Shown: positions 23,769 through 32,676, counted from the stretch's first letter. The stretch: DNA of 40,942 nt from Bacteroidetes bacterium GWF2_33_38 (GCA_001769505.1 MEOF01000005.1:1-40942), one strand, 5' to 3'. The notes: generated from the letters alone by a model not told the origin. Made by a program: numbers and translations.

Positions 23769-25016
23769 ATGCAAAAAATACTAATTATCAGTTTGTTATT
23801 GCTACTTTGGGTGAGTTCGTTTTCTCAAACAGTTAACGGCTCCAATAATACTTTGCTCGGTCAAGATTTAGATGGCGAAAGCGTAAACGCAATTACAACG
23901 GCTGTTCCATTTTTATCAATTGCTCCCGATTCAAGAGCTGGTGCTATGGGTGATGCAGGAGTTGCAACCACTCCTGATGTAAATTCTCAACATTGGAATC
24001 CTGCAAAATATGCTTTTATGGAAAATGATATGGGCTTTTCTGTTTCATACACTCCATGGCTAAAGGGATTGGTTAATGATATCAATTTGGGGTATGTTTG
24101 CGGCTATTATCGTTTTGCTGATGATCAAACTGTAAGTGGCTCTTTGCTATATTTTTCGTTGGGAGATATTACTTTTACCGATAACGAAGGAAATACAATC
24201 GGACAAGGCGACCCAAAAGAATTTGCAATTGACGGAGCCTATTCTCGAATGTTTTCAGATCATGTTTCGGGTAGTGTTGCTTTGCGATATATTCATTCGG
24301 ACTTAACAAGTGGATACGAGTTCAATAATGTGGATTCAAAGCCAGGACAATCTGTTGCTGCTGATGTTTCGGCATATTACGAAAATGATGTTGTAATTTC
24401 TGAAAAAGAAGCAAAACTTATGTTTGGAATGAATATTTCGAATATTGGTGCAAAAATTTCATATACGGCGAATGCTGATAAAGATTTTATACCAACTAAC
24501 TTAAGGTTGGGTGGAGGTCTTAAAGTGAATATTGACGAATATAACACTATGCTTTTTACGGCAGATGTTAATAAATTATTAGTTCCAACGACTCCGGTTT
24601 ATTATCCTGATTCAGTTGACCTTGATGGAAATTTGATCCCTATGTTCGGAAAAGATCCAAATGTATCGGTTCCTCTTGGAATGATTCAATCTTTTTATGA
24701 TGCTCCTGGTATTTATAACGATAAAACGGGCAATGTTAGTGTTATGAAAGAAGAATTACGCGAATTAATGTACTCATTTGGAATGGAATACTGGTACGCT
24801 AAACAATTTGCAATTAGAGGTGGGTACTTTCACGAGCATGCAACCAAAGGAAATCGAAAGTTCTTTACTGTAGGTTTTGGATTAAAGTTAAACGTATTTT
24901 CACTTGATTTTGCGTATCTTATTCCTACTCGCCAAAAACATCCTCTCGAAAATACCTTGCGATTTACCATTACTTTTGACCTCGAAAATTTTGAATCTCA
25001 GGCTGTCGTAGAATAA
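23769..25016 (+). CDS. porV: T9SS outer-membrane shuttle protein PorV
   Basis: PorV (LptO) is a 14-strand FadL-like barrel that collects cargo from the SprA translocon and delivers it to PorU. The signal peptide ends VSSFS with mature Gln. The family block PFLSIAPDSRAGAMGDAGVATTPDVNS and the HWNPAKYAFME segment are present near the N-terminus. So are TPWLKGLVNDINLGYV and LNVFSLDFAYLIPTRQKHPLENTLRFT at the C-terminus, as in PorV of other Bacteroidota. The length of 415 residues is typical. ispF follows after 3 nt, which suggests a porV-ispF-CoA-binding-thioredoxin transcript. Confidence 0.96.
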   Translation: MQKILIISLLLLLWVSSFSQTVNGSNNTLLGQDLDGESVNAITTAVPFLSIAPDSRAGAMGDAGVATTPDVNSQHWNPAKYAFMENDMGFSVSYTPWLKGLVNDINLGYVCGYYRFADDQTVSGSLLYFSLGDITFTDNEGNTIGQGDPKEFAIDGAYSRMFSDHVSGSVALRYIHSDLTSGYEFNNVDSKPGQSVAADVSAYYENDVVISEKEAKLMFGMNISNIGAKISYTANADKDFIPTNLRLGGGLKVNIDEYNTMLFTADVNKLLVPTTPVYYPDSVDLDGNLIPMFGKDPNVSVPLGMIQSFYDAPGIYNDKTGNVSVMKEELRELMYSFGMEYWYAKQFAIRGGYFHEHATKGNRKFFTVGFGLKLNVFSLDFAYLIPTRQKHPLENTLRFTITFDLENFESQAVVE

Positions 25017-25019
25017 AAC

Positions 25020-25499
25020 ATGAAAATTAGAGTCGGTTTTGGTTACGATGTTCATCAAATAAAAGCTGGTGAAGAGTTAGTGCTTGGAGGCATTCGTATT
25101 GTGCATGAAAAAGGTACGGTTGGACATTCAGACGGAGATGTATTGATTCACGCCATTTGCGATGCTTTATTCGGAGCTGCTAATATGAGAGACATTGGAT
25201 TCCATTTTCCTGATAATGACAAATCGCTTAAAGGAATCGACAGTAAAATTTTACTTAAAAAAACGGTTGAGATAATTGGCTCAAAAGGTTACAAAATTTC
25301 AAATATCGACACTACATTAAGTCTTCAAAAACCTAAGATTAGTCCGCATGTTGAAAAAATGCGAACCGTTTTAGCCCAAGTAATGGACATCGATATTGAC
25401 GACATTTCAATTAAGGCGACTACAACCGAACATTTAGGATTTGAAGGGAGAGAAGAGGGAATTTCGGCATACGCAACTGTTTTGATAACAAAAGATTAA
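25020..25499 (+). CDS. ispF: 2-C-methyl-D-erythritol 2,4-cyclodiphosphate synthase
   Basis: IspF forms the cyclic diphosphate of the methylerythritol phosphate route to isoprenoids. The zinc ligands Asp10 and His12 lie in GFGYDVHQI. GGIRIVHEKGTVGHSDGDVLIHAICDAL supplies the third His. DIGFHFPDND and KATTTEHLGFEGREEGI are the other family signatures. The length of 159 residues is normal for this homotrimer. The ATG lies 3 nt after the porV stop codon and the CoA-binding gene follows after 4 nt, so translation is probably coupled along the run. Isoprenoids feed undecaprenyl phosphate, needed for murein and surface polysaccharide. Confidence 0.97.
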   Translation: MKIRVGFGYDVHQIKAGEELVLGGIRIVHEKGTVGHSDGDVLIHAICDALFGAANMRDIGFHFPDNDKSLKGIDSKILLKKTVEIIGSKGYKISNIDTTLSLQKPKISPHVEKMRTVLAQVMDIDIDDISIKATTTEHLGFEGREEGISAYATVLITKD

Positions 25500-25503
25500 A
25501 CAA

Positions 25504-25863
25504 ATGAAAAAAACACTTGTATTAGGAGCAAGTCCAAATTCCGAAAGATATTCATATCGAGCTGTTGTTAGTTTGCTGCGAAATAATTTTGATGTAGTTG
25601 CTCTAGGAATTAAGTCGGGGAATATTGTTGGTGTTGATATTGATATCGAAAAAAAACAATACGAAAATATTCATTCAGTAACCATGTACATTGGAGCAGA
25701 AAGGCAACCGGAATACTACGATTATATTGTTTCATTAAAGCCTGAACGGGTTATCTTTAACCCAGGAACTTACAACGATGAATTCACAGCAATTTTAGAA
25801 AAAAACAATATCGAAGTTGTTGAAAAATGTACGCTGGTTATGTTGACTTTCGGCGATTACTAA
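25504..25863 (+). CDS. CoA-binding domain protein (YccU-like)
   Basis: A small 119-residue Rossmann protein of the CoA_binding_2 family. The dinucleotide-type loop is LVLGASPNSERYSYRAV near the N-terminus. VVALGIKSG, DIDI and the conserved VIFNPGTYNDEF segment follow. Members bind CoA or nucleotides but have no settled reaction. Here it sits 4 nt after ispF and 15 nt before a thioredoxin-like gene, with no clear functional link to either. Confidence 0.85.
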   Translation: MKKTLVLGASPNSERYSYRAVVSLLRNNFDVVALGIKSGNIVGVDIDIEKKQYENIHSVTMYIGAERQPEYYDYIVSLKPERVIFNPGTYNDEFTAILEKNNIEVVEKCTLVMLTFGDY

Positions 25864-25878
25864 TAGACAAAAAGTTCG

Positions 25879-26169
25879 ATGAAAAGTTCGATTTCTTTAA
25901 AATATTTTACGGCAGAGGGATGCAATGTTTGCAAAGTATTATTGCCAAAAATTCAACATTTGATTAACGAAAAATTTTCTAATCTATCACTTGAAGTTAT
26001 TGATACGAGACAAAATCCAATAATTGCTGCCGATAATCAGGTTTTTACAATTCCTGTTCTAATTATATATTTTGAAAGTAAGGAATACCAACGTTTTGTT
26101 CGAGTTTTTAGCCTTGAAGACGTAAAACAAAAACTTGAACGATTAGTGAGCCTGAGTGAGCAGGAATAA
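25879..26169 (+). CDS. Thioredoxin-like protein with CxxC
   Basis: A 96-residue cytoplasmic thioredoxin-fold protein without a signal peptide. The active site is CNVC in TAEGCNVCKVLLPKIQ. The cis-proline loop is FTIPVLIIYF, and a helix (DVKQKLERLVS) ends the fold. Its CNVC differs from the CGPC of thioredoxin. The family is common in Bacteroidota, but the redox partner is unknown. It ends the porV-led run, and the next gene is convergent 8 nt away. Confidence 0.8.
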   Translation: MKSSISLKYFTAEGCNVCKVLLPKIQHLINEKFSNLSLEVIDTRQNPIIAADNQVFTIPVLIIYFESKEYQRFVRVFSLEDVKQKLERLVSLSEQE

Positions 26170-26177
26170 GACCAAAC

Positions 26178-26642
26178 TTATTTTTTAGGCATCCCGATTT
26201 CACTTGAATATCTCAAACATTTTTCATTAAATAATGGTTCGGCTAATTCTAAGCCATATTCAATAGCTTTTTTGATGTCGATACAAGCATTTTTATTATA
26301 CGAAAACCTTGCTTTTGCCAATGCTCTATTGTAATATGCTACCGACAAGGTTGAATCAATTTTTAAGCAATGGTTGTAATCGCTGAGTGCGTATGGATAT
26401 AATCCAAGCTCGGCATAAGCCGCACCTCTATTCAAGTACGCACTGGCATCAGTTGGGTTCTTATGTATTTTTTGCGAATACATGTAAATAGCATCTTTAT
26501 AATGTTTGCGTTCTTCTTCTGTTAAGCTTGTGTTGAAGTACTTTTCTAGTTCAAAGCTTACTTCGTTTAAGGTATCCTTTTTTGTTTGAGCAAAAAAGAT
26601 TTTAGTCATTAAAGCAAATAATATGATTAGTGTATATTTCAT
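26178..26642 (-). CDS. Exported TPR-repeat protein
   Basis: A 154-residue protein with signal peptide MKYTLIILFALMTKIFFA and mature Gln, so probably periplasmic. The mature part is mostly tetratricopeptide repeats: KHYKDAIYMYSQKIHKNPTD, DASAYLNRGAAYAELGLYPYALSDYNHCLKID (written in two parts, the middle repeat) and VAYYNRALAKARFSYNKNAC. It starts 10 nt after the stop codon of the CAP/OmpA-like gene and is probably co-transcribed. TPRs suggest a protein-binding role, perhaps with that partner, but no function is known. Confidence 0.8.
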   Translation of the reverse strand: MKYTLIILFALMTKIFFAQTKKDTLNEVSFELEKYFNTSLTEEERKHYKDAIYMYSQKIHKNPTDASAYLNRGAAYAELGLYPYALSDYNHCLKIDSTLSVAYYNRALAKARFSYNKNACIDIKKAIEYGLELAEPLFNEKCLRYSSEIGMPKK

Positions 26643-26652
26643 TAAAATTGAT

Positions 26653-29073
26653 TTAATGGCAGTTTTTACAGTAATCGTCTTTAACTTTTTCGTTTTCGAA
26701 AATTTGGAAACTTAATTTCTTCTCTTTTATAAGCTTACAATATCTTTCGGGATTTAGTTCCTGAGCTTTTTGCATAGCCAATACAAACTTATTAGAGTAA
26801 ATTTTATGCTCAGAAAATGTGCAAAGCGAAATGTAAGTAAAGATAAGTTCTTCGAACACTGTTTTGTCGTCGATAAATGGCTCTAATAATTTACGTGCAA
26901 AATCATAATCTTCTTGTTTTAAGAACATGTACGAAAGTTTTAACGAGTTTTGCCAGTTCGATTCTTTTAAGTTTACAATTTGCTTAATCCGATCTAAACT
27001 TTCTACTACTTTTGGATGTGGAGTTTCAAGTGTGTCAAGAGTTTTGATAATTTTAAATTGATATTCAAGGTTCAGTTTGTCTACTGTATATTTACTTAAT
27101 GTTGTAAAATATAGTTCCGAAATTTTATCTTGAATTTCTTTAATTCTGTTATCATCACCTAAATTTTTGAACAAAACATCGCAATACAAATTATTAAAAT
27201 TAATGTACGAATTAAAAGGGTCTAGTTCGGCTAAAGCCTCAATTCTCTCGGCATAGGTTTCGTTTATGTCGCTGTTGTTGACATATTTTTCGAGCCAAAG
27301 TTTGTTCATCATCAGCCCTGCAAAGTCTTTTTGCAACGGAATTATTTGATTGAAAACAGCATCTTTAGAGTATGTTTCGTTTAATATTTTTTTAAAAATA
27401 TATTTTTGAATTGAAAGAGCCAAAGGCAAATTCTTCTCTTTTACTGCTTTATTGAATCGACTCACAACGTAGGCTTCTTCTTTTTGTCCCATCATGTCGT
27501 AGGTAATATTCATCTCGATTGTTGCATATCTGTGATTCGACAAGATTGGTTCAAGTTCGTCTTGTAAATTGTTTGTTTTTAAATATTCTTTTGCTTCTGA
27601 CATGGTCATCGAAGCTAATTTTTCATGTTTCGAGTTTAAAATATCTTTCTTGAAATCTTCCCAGTTTTCGTCGGTGCTTATTTCGGTTGAAATTTTAGTC
27701 TTTTGTCTTGAATTTAAAACATTGATAATACTTTCGGCTCTTTTTTCTTGCAGAATTTTATTTTCGGTTTCAGAACCTTCGATAGATGAGAAAGCAGAAA
27801 TTTTAAGTTTATTGATTATAAAATCAGGTTCGTTGAGTGATTTTATAAATGGTTCAACATCTTCTGATTTGTAGGTAAATTTATTTTTGTCGAACGGAAT
27901 TTTGAAATTCAAAACCGAAGATTCTACCTTAGGAGTAAATCCTTTTTCGTTGTTTAATGTTACCGTATCGGCAACAAGTCCAAGTAAATTCGTTGATTCA
28001 ACTTCGGCGTCAATCAAATAGGTTTTCGATAAATTTTTGCAAACGTATTTATCTTGAATTATAACAAGATTTAGTTCATATTCGCCTTGAATTTTTTTAG
28101 GAAATTTACCCAAAACAACTTCAATTTCGTTGACTTTTTCGCCTTTTATAAGATTTTTTTTGTAAAGTTTATTGCTGTAAACTCGTTTTAGCAATACTCC
28201 TTTATTAAACAAATTATTGTCGATAATATTGTCGCCAATGCAAGAGTACTGCTCTTTTTGAACAACATCAACGGTCAACGCATCGGTAGGTTTTTTAATG
28301 AGTTTTTTCAACGCTTTTAAATCGTTGTATTTGAAAACAATTTTTCCGTTTCTGACGAAAAGACCATGTTGTAGAGTTTCAATATTTTTAAATTTATCAC
28401 AATTTTTACAAGCTTTTTCATCTTCGGGTTGAAGCCCAAACATTTTGCTCGAAAATGGAACATCAAGTTCTTTTCTGCGAATAGCACCATTGTTAAGCGA
28501 TTTGTAGTTTCCAAGAACAAACGAAATATATAGTTTTTTTCCAGCCTCATTAATTCCAAACCCGATACCGATGAGTGTATATTTTTGATTTGTTAAAAGT
28601 TCGAAACTTTTTTTGGAACTTGTCCATTTAAAAACAATTTCTTCGGCAATTTGTTTATAGCTGAAAAACTCTTTTCCTTTTTGAATAGGAGTTTTGTTGA
28701 GGTTTTCGACTCCAAAACGTGAGCCACCGAAAAATTGAATCCTATCGGCGATTGTTGCTTTTGTGTTATCGTCGTTTTGAAATTCGTAAACTTCGTCAAT
28801 TTCAGCCATAAATTCTGCTTGGTTTTCGGCTGCTTGATTCAAAATTTGATTAAATTCCAACTCTTCACGATTATTAAATACAAGTTGTTTGTTTAAGGTA
28901 TTAAATACAAGTTGGCGTAACAAATTCGCATCAAATTCGTCGGGCAATACAAGAGCATTGTATTGTGTTTCAGTTATAAATTCGCTTTGTTGTTGCGAAA
29001 AAGTTTTTTGATGTACGCTAACAAAAAACAGAATAAAAAGTGCGTTGAAATAGAATTTTAACTTGAGATTCAT
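26653..29073 (-). CDS. Exported CAP-domain protein with an OmpA-like domain
   Basis: An 806-residue exported protein of unknown function. I take the ATG at 29073, which starts a signal peptide MNLKLKFYFNALFILFFVSV...KTFS followed by mature Gln. The frame also opens upstream at a TTG. Residues about 45-200 resemble a CAP/SCP-PR1 fold (EELEFNQILNQAAENQAEFMAE, VFKWTSSKKSFELL, TLIGIGFGINEAGKKLYISFV), but the His and Glu of active CAP pockets are not obvious. Around 420-465 a short stretch (KISAFSSIEGSETENKILQEK) resembles an OmpA C-terminal domain. The rest is mainly helical and TPR-like, ending with KDDYCKNCH. Together with the TPR gene behind it, it may form a periplasmic scaffold, but this is inference. 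Confidence 0.65.
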   Translation of the reverse strand: MNLKLKFYFNALFILFFVSVHQKTFSQQQSEFITETQYNALVLPDEFDANLLRQLVFNTLNKQLVFNNREELEFNQILNQAAENQAEFMAEIDEVYEFQNDDNTKATIADRIQFFGGSRFGVENLNKTPIQKGKEFFSYKQIAEEIVFKWTSSKKSFELLTNQKYTLIGIGFGINEAGKKLYISFVLGNYKSLNNGAIRRKELDVPFSSKMFGLQPEDEKACKNCDKFKNIETLQHGLFVRNGKIVFKYNDLKALKKLIKKPTDALTVDVVQKEQYSCIGDNIIDNNLFNKGVLLKRVYSNKLYKKNLIKGEKVNEIEVVLGKFPKKIQGEYELNLVIIQDKYVCKNLSKTYLIDAEVESTNLLGLVADTVTLNNEKGFTPKVESSVLNFKIPFDKNKFTYKSEDVEPFIKSLNEPDFIINKLKISAFSSIEGSETENKILQEKRAESIINVLNSRQKTKISTEISTDENWEDFKKDILNSKHEKLASMTMSEAKEYLKTNNLQDELEPILSNHRYATIEMNITYDMMGQKEEAYVVSRFNKAVKEKNLPLALSIQKYIFKKILNETYSKDAVFNQIIPLQKDFAGLMMNKLWLEKYVNNSDINETYAERIEALAELDPFNSYINFNNLYCDVLFKNLGDDNRIKEIQDKISELYFTTLSKYTVDKLNLEYQFKIIKTLDTLETPHPKVVESLDRIKQIVNLKESNWQNSLKLSYMFLKQEDYDFARKLLEPFIDDKTVFEELIFTYISLCTFSEHKIYSNKFVLAMQKAQELNPERYCKLIKEKKLSFQIFENEKVKDDYCKNCH

Positions 29074-29260
29074 TGCAATAAATAATAACGTCAAAAATTA
29101 ATTCGACAAAGTAGTAATTTTTAAGCAAAAATTAAAAAAATATACATAATTGTTAAAGAATTGTTAATCATTTTATTGTTTGCGTATTATGTTGAAATAA
29201 ATAGTTAATTTTAGAAATGTTTTTGATATGAATTCATAAAATTGAAAAATAACATACATT

Positions 29261-30511
29261 TTGAAAACCCGAATTATTAAAATAATAATACTGCTATCGG
29301 CTATTTCGTTAATAGGATTGCTGGTTACACAGTTGTTTTGGATTAAAAATGCATTTAAGCAATCCGAAGAACTTTTCGACAGTCGTGTTTCGGTTGCAAT
29401 TAAGCAAGCCTTAGATGAAATTAGCATTATTGATGCACCCACCGAAAATCATTATCATTGTTCGCATCGGGATAGCAATCTTTTTGTTAATACTCATATT
29501 TTAGACTCATTATTGAAGGTTCATTTTTTAAATCATAAACTCGATTCGGTTTTTGAATTTTCGATTGTAAAATGCAAAGGAGGCACCGAACTTTATTCAA
29601 AAAGCGGAGTGTTGCGTGAACGCATTCCCTCGGCTTGCCATACTGCAGGATTGTCTTGTATTTGGAAACCCGAATGTTACAATTTAGAAGTTTATTTTCC
29701 GCAAAAGCAAAATTTTATCTTACTCGGTCTTTCTGCTTGGCTTTTGTTTTCCTTAGTTTTTATTTTAATTGTAATATTTAGTTTTACGTATATCGTGTTA
29801 AAACTCATAAAGCAAAAGAAAATATCGGAAATCAAAAACGATTTTATAAACAACATGACTCATGAGTTTAAAACACCGATTTCAACCATATCGATTGCTA
29901 GTGAAGTTTTGCTAAAAACCGACCAAAAAACTTCAATTAGTCGAATTGCAAAATATTCGAATATTATTTACGACGAAAATCAGCGACTTAAAAACTTAGT
30001 TGATAAGATTTTGCAAATAGCACTTATCGAAAAGGAAGACCTTAAACTCAATAAAATCGAACTCGATTTACATAAGTTAATACAAGAAACCATTGCAAAT
30101 TTATGCTTGGAACATTGTACAAAAGAGGTGAGCGTAAACTATCACTTCGAAGCAAAAAACTTTATGCTGAAAGCTGATAAAATTCACCTTGAAAATGTAG
30201 TTACCAATTTGGTAAATAATGCATATAAATATTCTAAGAATAGTCCTGATATTGAAATTTTTACCAAAAATGTTCATAGCGGAATCGTTTTTTCGGTTAA
30301 GGATAAGGGCGAAGGAATTTCGTCGGAAATGCAAAAACAAATTTTCGAGAAATTTTATCGAGTTCCAACAGGAAATATACATAATGTAAAAGGATTTGGA
30401 CTTGGATTATATTATGTAAAAAGTATTGTCGAATCGCATGGAGGAACTGTAACTGTCGATAGTGTTTTAGGTGAGGGAAGCACGTTTCATGTATTTTTAC
30501 CTTTTGAATAA
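29261..30511 (+). CDS. Two-component sensor histidine kinase
   Basis: A 416-residue membrane kinase that starts at a TTG codon, as no in-frame ATG precedes the first membrane helix (residues 5-27). The periplasmic sensor (28-150) has five cysteines (67, 105, 126, 133, 139) and several His, for example HYHCSH. The second helix spans about 152-180. HisKA follows with His201 in NNMTHEFKTPIS, then HATPase_c with the N box TNLVNNAYKY, G1 DKGEGI and G2 GFGLGLYYVKSIVESHGG. The response regulator gene starts 5 nt later. The arrangement resembles Bacteroides RprX/RprY, but I do not claim orthology. The cysteines suggest metal or redox sensing (inference). Confidence 0.93.
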   Translation: MKTRIIKIIILLSAISLIGLLVTQLFWIKNAFKQSEELFDSRVSVAIKQALDEISIIDAPTENHYHCSHRDSNLFVNTHILDSLLKVHFLNHKLDSVFEFSIVKCKGGTELYSKSGVLRERIPSACHTAGLSCIWKPECYNLEVYFPQKQNFILLGLSAWLLFSLVFILIVIFSFTYIVLKLIKQKKISEIKNDFINNMTHEFKTPISTISIASEVLLKTDQKTSISRIAKYSNIIYDENQRLKNLVDKILQIALIEKEDLKLNKIELDLHKLIQETIANLCLEHCTKEVSVNYHFEAKNFMLKADKIHLENVVTNLVNNAYKYSKNSPDIEIFTKNVHSGIVFSVKDKGEGISSEMQKQIFEKFYRVPTGNIHNVKGFGLGLYYVKSIVESHGGTVTVDSVLGEGSTFHVFLPFE

Positions 30512-30516
30512 AAATT

Positions 30517-31227
30517 ATGAGCAAACGAGATATAAATAAAGCAAATATTCTGCTGGTTGAAGACGATAAAAATTTAGGATTTATTTTAAAGGATTATCTT
30601 GAATTATTGGGTTATTCGGTGTCTTTACGAGAAGATGGAGTTGCCGGATTCGAAGCATATCGAAATTCGAGTTACGATTTGTGCATATTAGATATTATGA
30701 TGCCCTTAAAAGATGGATTTACGCTTGCCGAAGAAATCAGAGTCGATAACAGCTTGATTCCAATAATTTTTTTATCAGCAAAAGCCTTGAAAGAAGACAG
30801 AATCCGCGGATTTAGAATTGGTGCCGACGATTATATTACGAAGCCTTTCAGTACCGAAGAATTAAGTTTGCGAATCGAAGCAATTTTAAAAAGAGTTTAT
30901 CAATCAAAAGTTGCATGTCCTGACATTCGTATTTTTAACATTGGGAAATTCCTTTTCGATTACAACAATCATTTACTAACATTCGAAAATGAAGAACGAA
31001 AGCTTACCAAACGTGAAGCAGACGTATTAAGTTTGCTTTTTAAAAATAAAAATCATGTTGTGAGGCGCGAATCGGCTTTGGAAAACATTTGGGGCGAAAA
31101 CGATTATTTTAAAGGTCGCAGTATGGATGTATATATCACAAAATTGCGTGCATATTTAAAAAACGATCCAAATATCAGCATTATTAATGTTCATGGAACG
31201 GGTTTTAAACTTGAGATTAACGATTAG
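30517..31227 (+). CDS. OmpR-family response regulator
   Basis: A 236-residue DNA-binding regulator, partner of the kinase just upstream. The receiver domain has ILLVEDDKNLG, the phosphoacceptor Asp59 in LCILDIMMPLKDG and the conserved Lys in ADDYITKPF. The C-terminal winged helix (about 133-236) contains LTKREADVLSLLFKN and VVRRESALENIWGENDYF, followed by SMDVYITKLRAYLK and NVHGTGFKLE. Length and order are standard for the OmpR/PhoB family. Target genes are unknown. The 3' flank (31251-31264) contains a 14-base inverted repeat close to the promoter of the next gene. Confidence 0.94.
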   Translation: MSKRDINKANILLVEDDKNLGFILKDYLELLGYSVSLREDGVAGFEAYRNSSYDLCILDIMMPLKDGFTLAEEIRVDNSLIPIIFLSAKALKEDRIRGFRIGADDYITKPFSTEELSLRIEAILKRVYQSKVACPDIRIFNIGKFLFDYNNHLLTFENEERKLTKREADVLSLLFKNKNHVVRRESALENIWGENDYFKGRSMDVYITKLRAYLKNDPNISIINVHGTGFKLEIND

Positions 31228-31250
31228 GAGTTTGTAAAAGAACATGTTGC

Positions 31251-31264
31251 ACAAAAGATTTTGT
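31251..31264. promoter_or_regulatory. Palindrome overlapping the -33 region of the Ycf48-like gene
   Basis: ACAAAA-GA-TTTTGT is a perfect inverted repeat. Its right half overlaps the TTTG at 31260-31263. It could be an operator for a dimeric regulator, for instance the OmpR-type regulator encoded directly upstream, or simply chance in AT-rich DNA. Confidence 0.35.
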
Positions 31265-31293
31265 AGCATATGTCATAATAATTTTTAAATTTG
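31260..31293 (+). promoter_or_regulatory. Bacteroidota-type promoter for the Ycf48-like T9SS cargo gene
   Basis: TTTG at 31260-31263 and TAAATTTG at 31286-31293 match the -33 and -7 elements of Bacteroidota sigma-ABfr promoters, with 22 bases between. The predicted start lies around 31299, leaving a leader of about 24 nt before the ATG at 31323. It is the best promoter match in the window. Confidence 0.65.
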
Positions 31294-31322
31294 TGAATGT
31301 CGTAATCTAAAATCGTATTATT

Positions 31323-32507
31323 ATGAGAACACTTACTTTAGTTTTTTTCTTGATTTTTTGTAATCTTATTTTTGGTCAAAGTTGGCAAAATATATCTCCA
31401 ACTAATGTTACTGGAGATATAACTTCTGTTTTCTTTATTAACGAAGATATTGGTTTTGTTATTGATGGAAGTATTTATAAAACTACTGATGGAGGCTCAA
31501 CTTGGGTTTCAAAAAGTGCCGATGGTGGTTATAAAAGAGACATTTATTTTATCAATTCAACAACTGGATATGCATGTGGAGATCAAGGAGCTATTGTGAA
31601 AACTACCGATGCCGGAGAAACTTGGGCTCAATGTACAACTGGAGCAAGCTTGCCTTTTTATAGTATTTGTTTTCCAAGTTTATCCGTTGGATTTGCAGCT
31701 TGCAACGATGGAAAAGTTTATAAAACAACTGATGCTGGAAGTTCATGGATAGCTTACTCGGCATCAACATCAATAAAAAATGTTTTTTTCATTACTGAGA
31801 GTATTGGTTTTTCGGCTTCGACAACATCTGTATATAAATCAACGGATGGCGGTGCTACATGGAGTTACAATGCTCAAGGCGGAACATATGCTTCGATTTA
31901 TTTTAAAGATGCGGAAAAAGGGTATATTTCGGGTATCGGATATGGCTATAGACAAACTGCAAATACTGGCACAACATGGGCTTATCAAGATATCGCAGCC
32001 GCAAATAGTAATAAAATTATGAATCTTGACTTTTATGGATCAAACAATGGAATAGCAGTGGGTAATAACGGTATTATTATTTCGACAACTGATGGTGGTA
32101 CAAATTGGACTACAGCGTCGTCGGTTACAACTAACGAATTGTTAGATGTAGATTTTGTAAGCAATAACGTAGCATATGCAGCAGGAAGAAGTGGAACAAT
32201 TCTTAAATTTTCGGATAATTCAGGAGTTGAGAATTTAAATAGTAAATCAATAATAGCAACGAACAATGCACCAAATCCTTTTAATAAATCAACAGTAATT
32301 AATTATACCTTAAACAAAAGTCAAGATATCAAAATTGAAGTTTATAATATTCTTGGAAAAAAAATAACAACACTTTTTGAAGGCAAAAAACCAATAGGAG
32401 AATATCAAATTACCTTCGATGCCACTAACTATAAATCAGGAATGTATTTTTATTCTATTATATCAAACGATTATACCATTACAAAGAAAATGCTTATTGA
32501 AAAATAG
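31323..32507 (+). CDS. Secreted Ycf48/BNR-repeat protein with T9SS sorting domain
   Basis: A 394-residue T9SS cargo protein. The signal peptide ends NLIFG with mature Gln. Residues about 20-310 are tandem propeller repeats with the pattern KTTDGGSTW, KTTDAGETW, KTTDAGSSW, KSTDGGATW and STTDGGTNW, as in photosynthesis assembly factor Ycf48 and BNR proteins. A photosynthetic role is not implied. Residues about 315-394 form a type A sorting domain (NAPNPFNKSTVINY, KIEVYNILGKKI, SGMYFYSIISND, ending MLIEK). It is expected to be exported by Sec, then moved to the surface by the T9SS and cut by PorU. It has its own promoter. Confidence 0.88.
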   Translation: MRTLTLVFFLIFCNLIFGQSWQNISPTNVTGDITSVFFINEDIGFVIDGSIYKTTDGGSTWVSKSADGGYKRDIYFINSTTGYACGDQGAIVKTTDAGETWAQCTTGASLPFYSICFPSLSVGFAACNDGKVYKTTDAGSSWIAYSASTSIKNVFFITESIGFSASTTSVYKSTDGGATWSYNAQGGTYASIYFKDAEKGYISGIGYGYRQTANTGTTWAYQDIAAANSNKIMNLDFYGSNNGIAVGNNGIIISTTDGGTNWTTASSVTTNELLDVDFVSNNVAYAAGRSGTILKFSDNSGVENLNSKSIIATNNAPNPFNKSTVINYTLNKSQDIKIEVYNILGKKITTLFEGKKPIGEYQITFDATNYKSGMYFYSIISNDYTITKKMLIEK

Positions 32508-32676
32508 TTTAGCTTTTTTTAAAAATTAAGTTGACTATTCGTGTTCCAAAATCTTATTTCTTGTTGTTGGGTTTGATGTGGTGTGTATTGAATCAATTTG
32601 TTAATAAAAAATAAAAAAAAGATTACACACAAAAGCCTTGTAATTTTAACTTTGTCAGTTTTAAAATTATAAATAT

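Noticed and set aside
31323-32507. The Ycf48-like protein as a photosystem assembly factor
   Set aside because: The repeats are generic BNR/Ycf48 propeller blades, and the protein has a T9SS sorting domain. There is no other photosynthesis gene.
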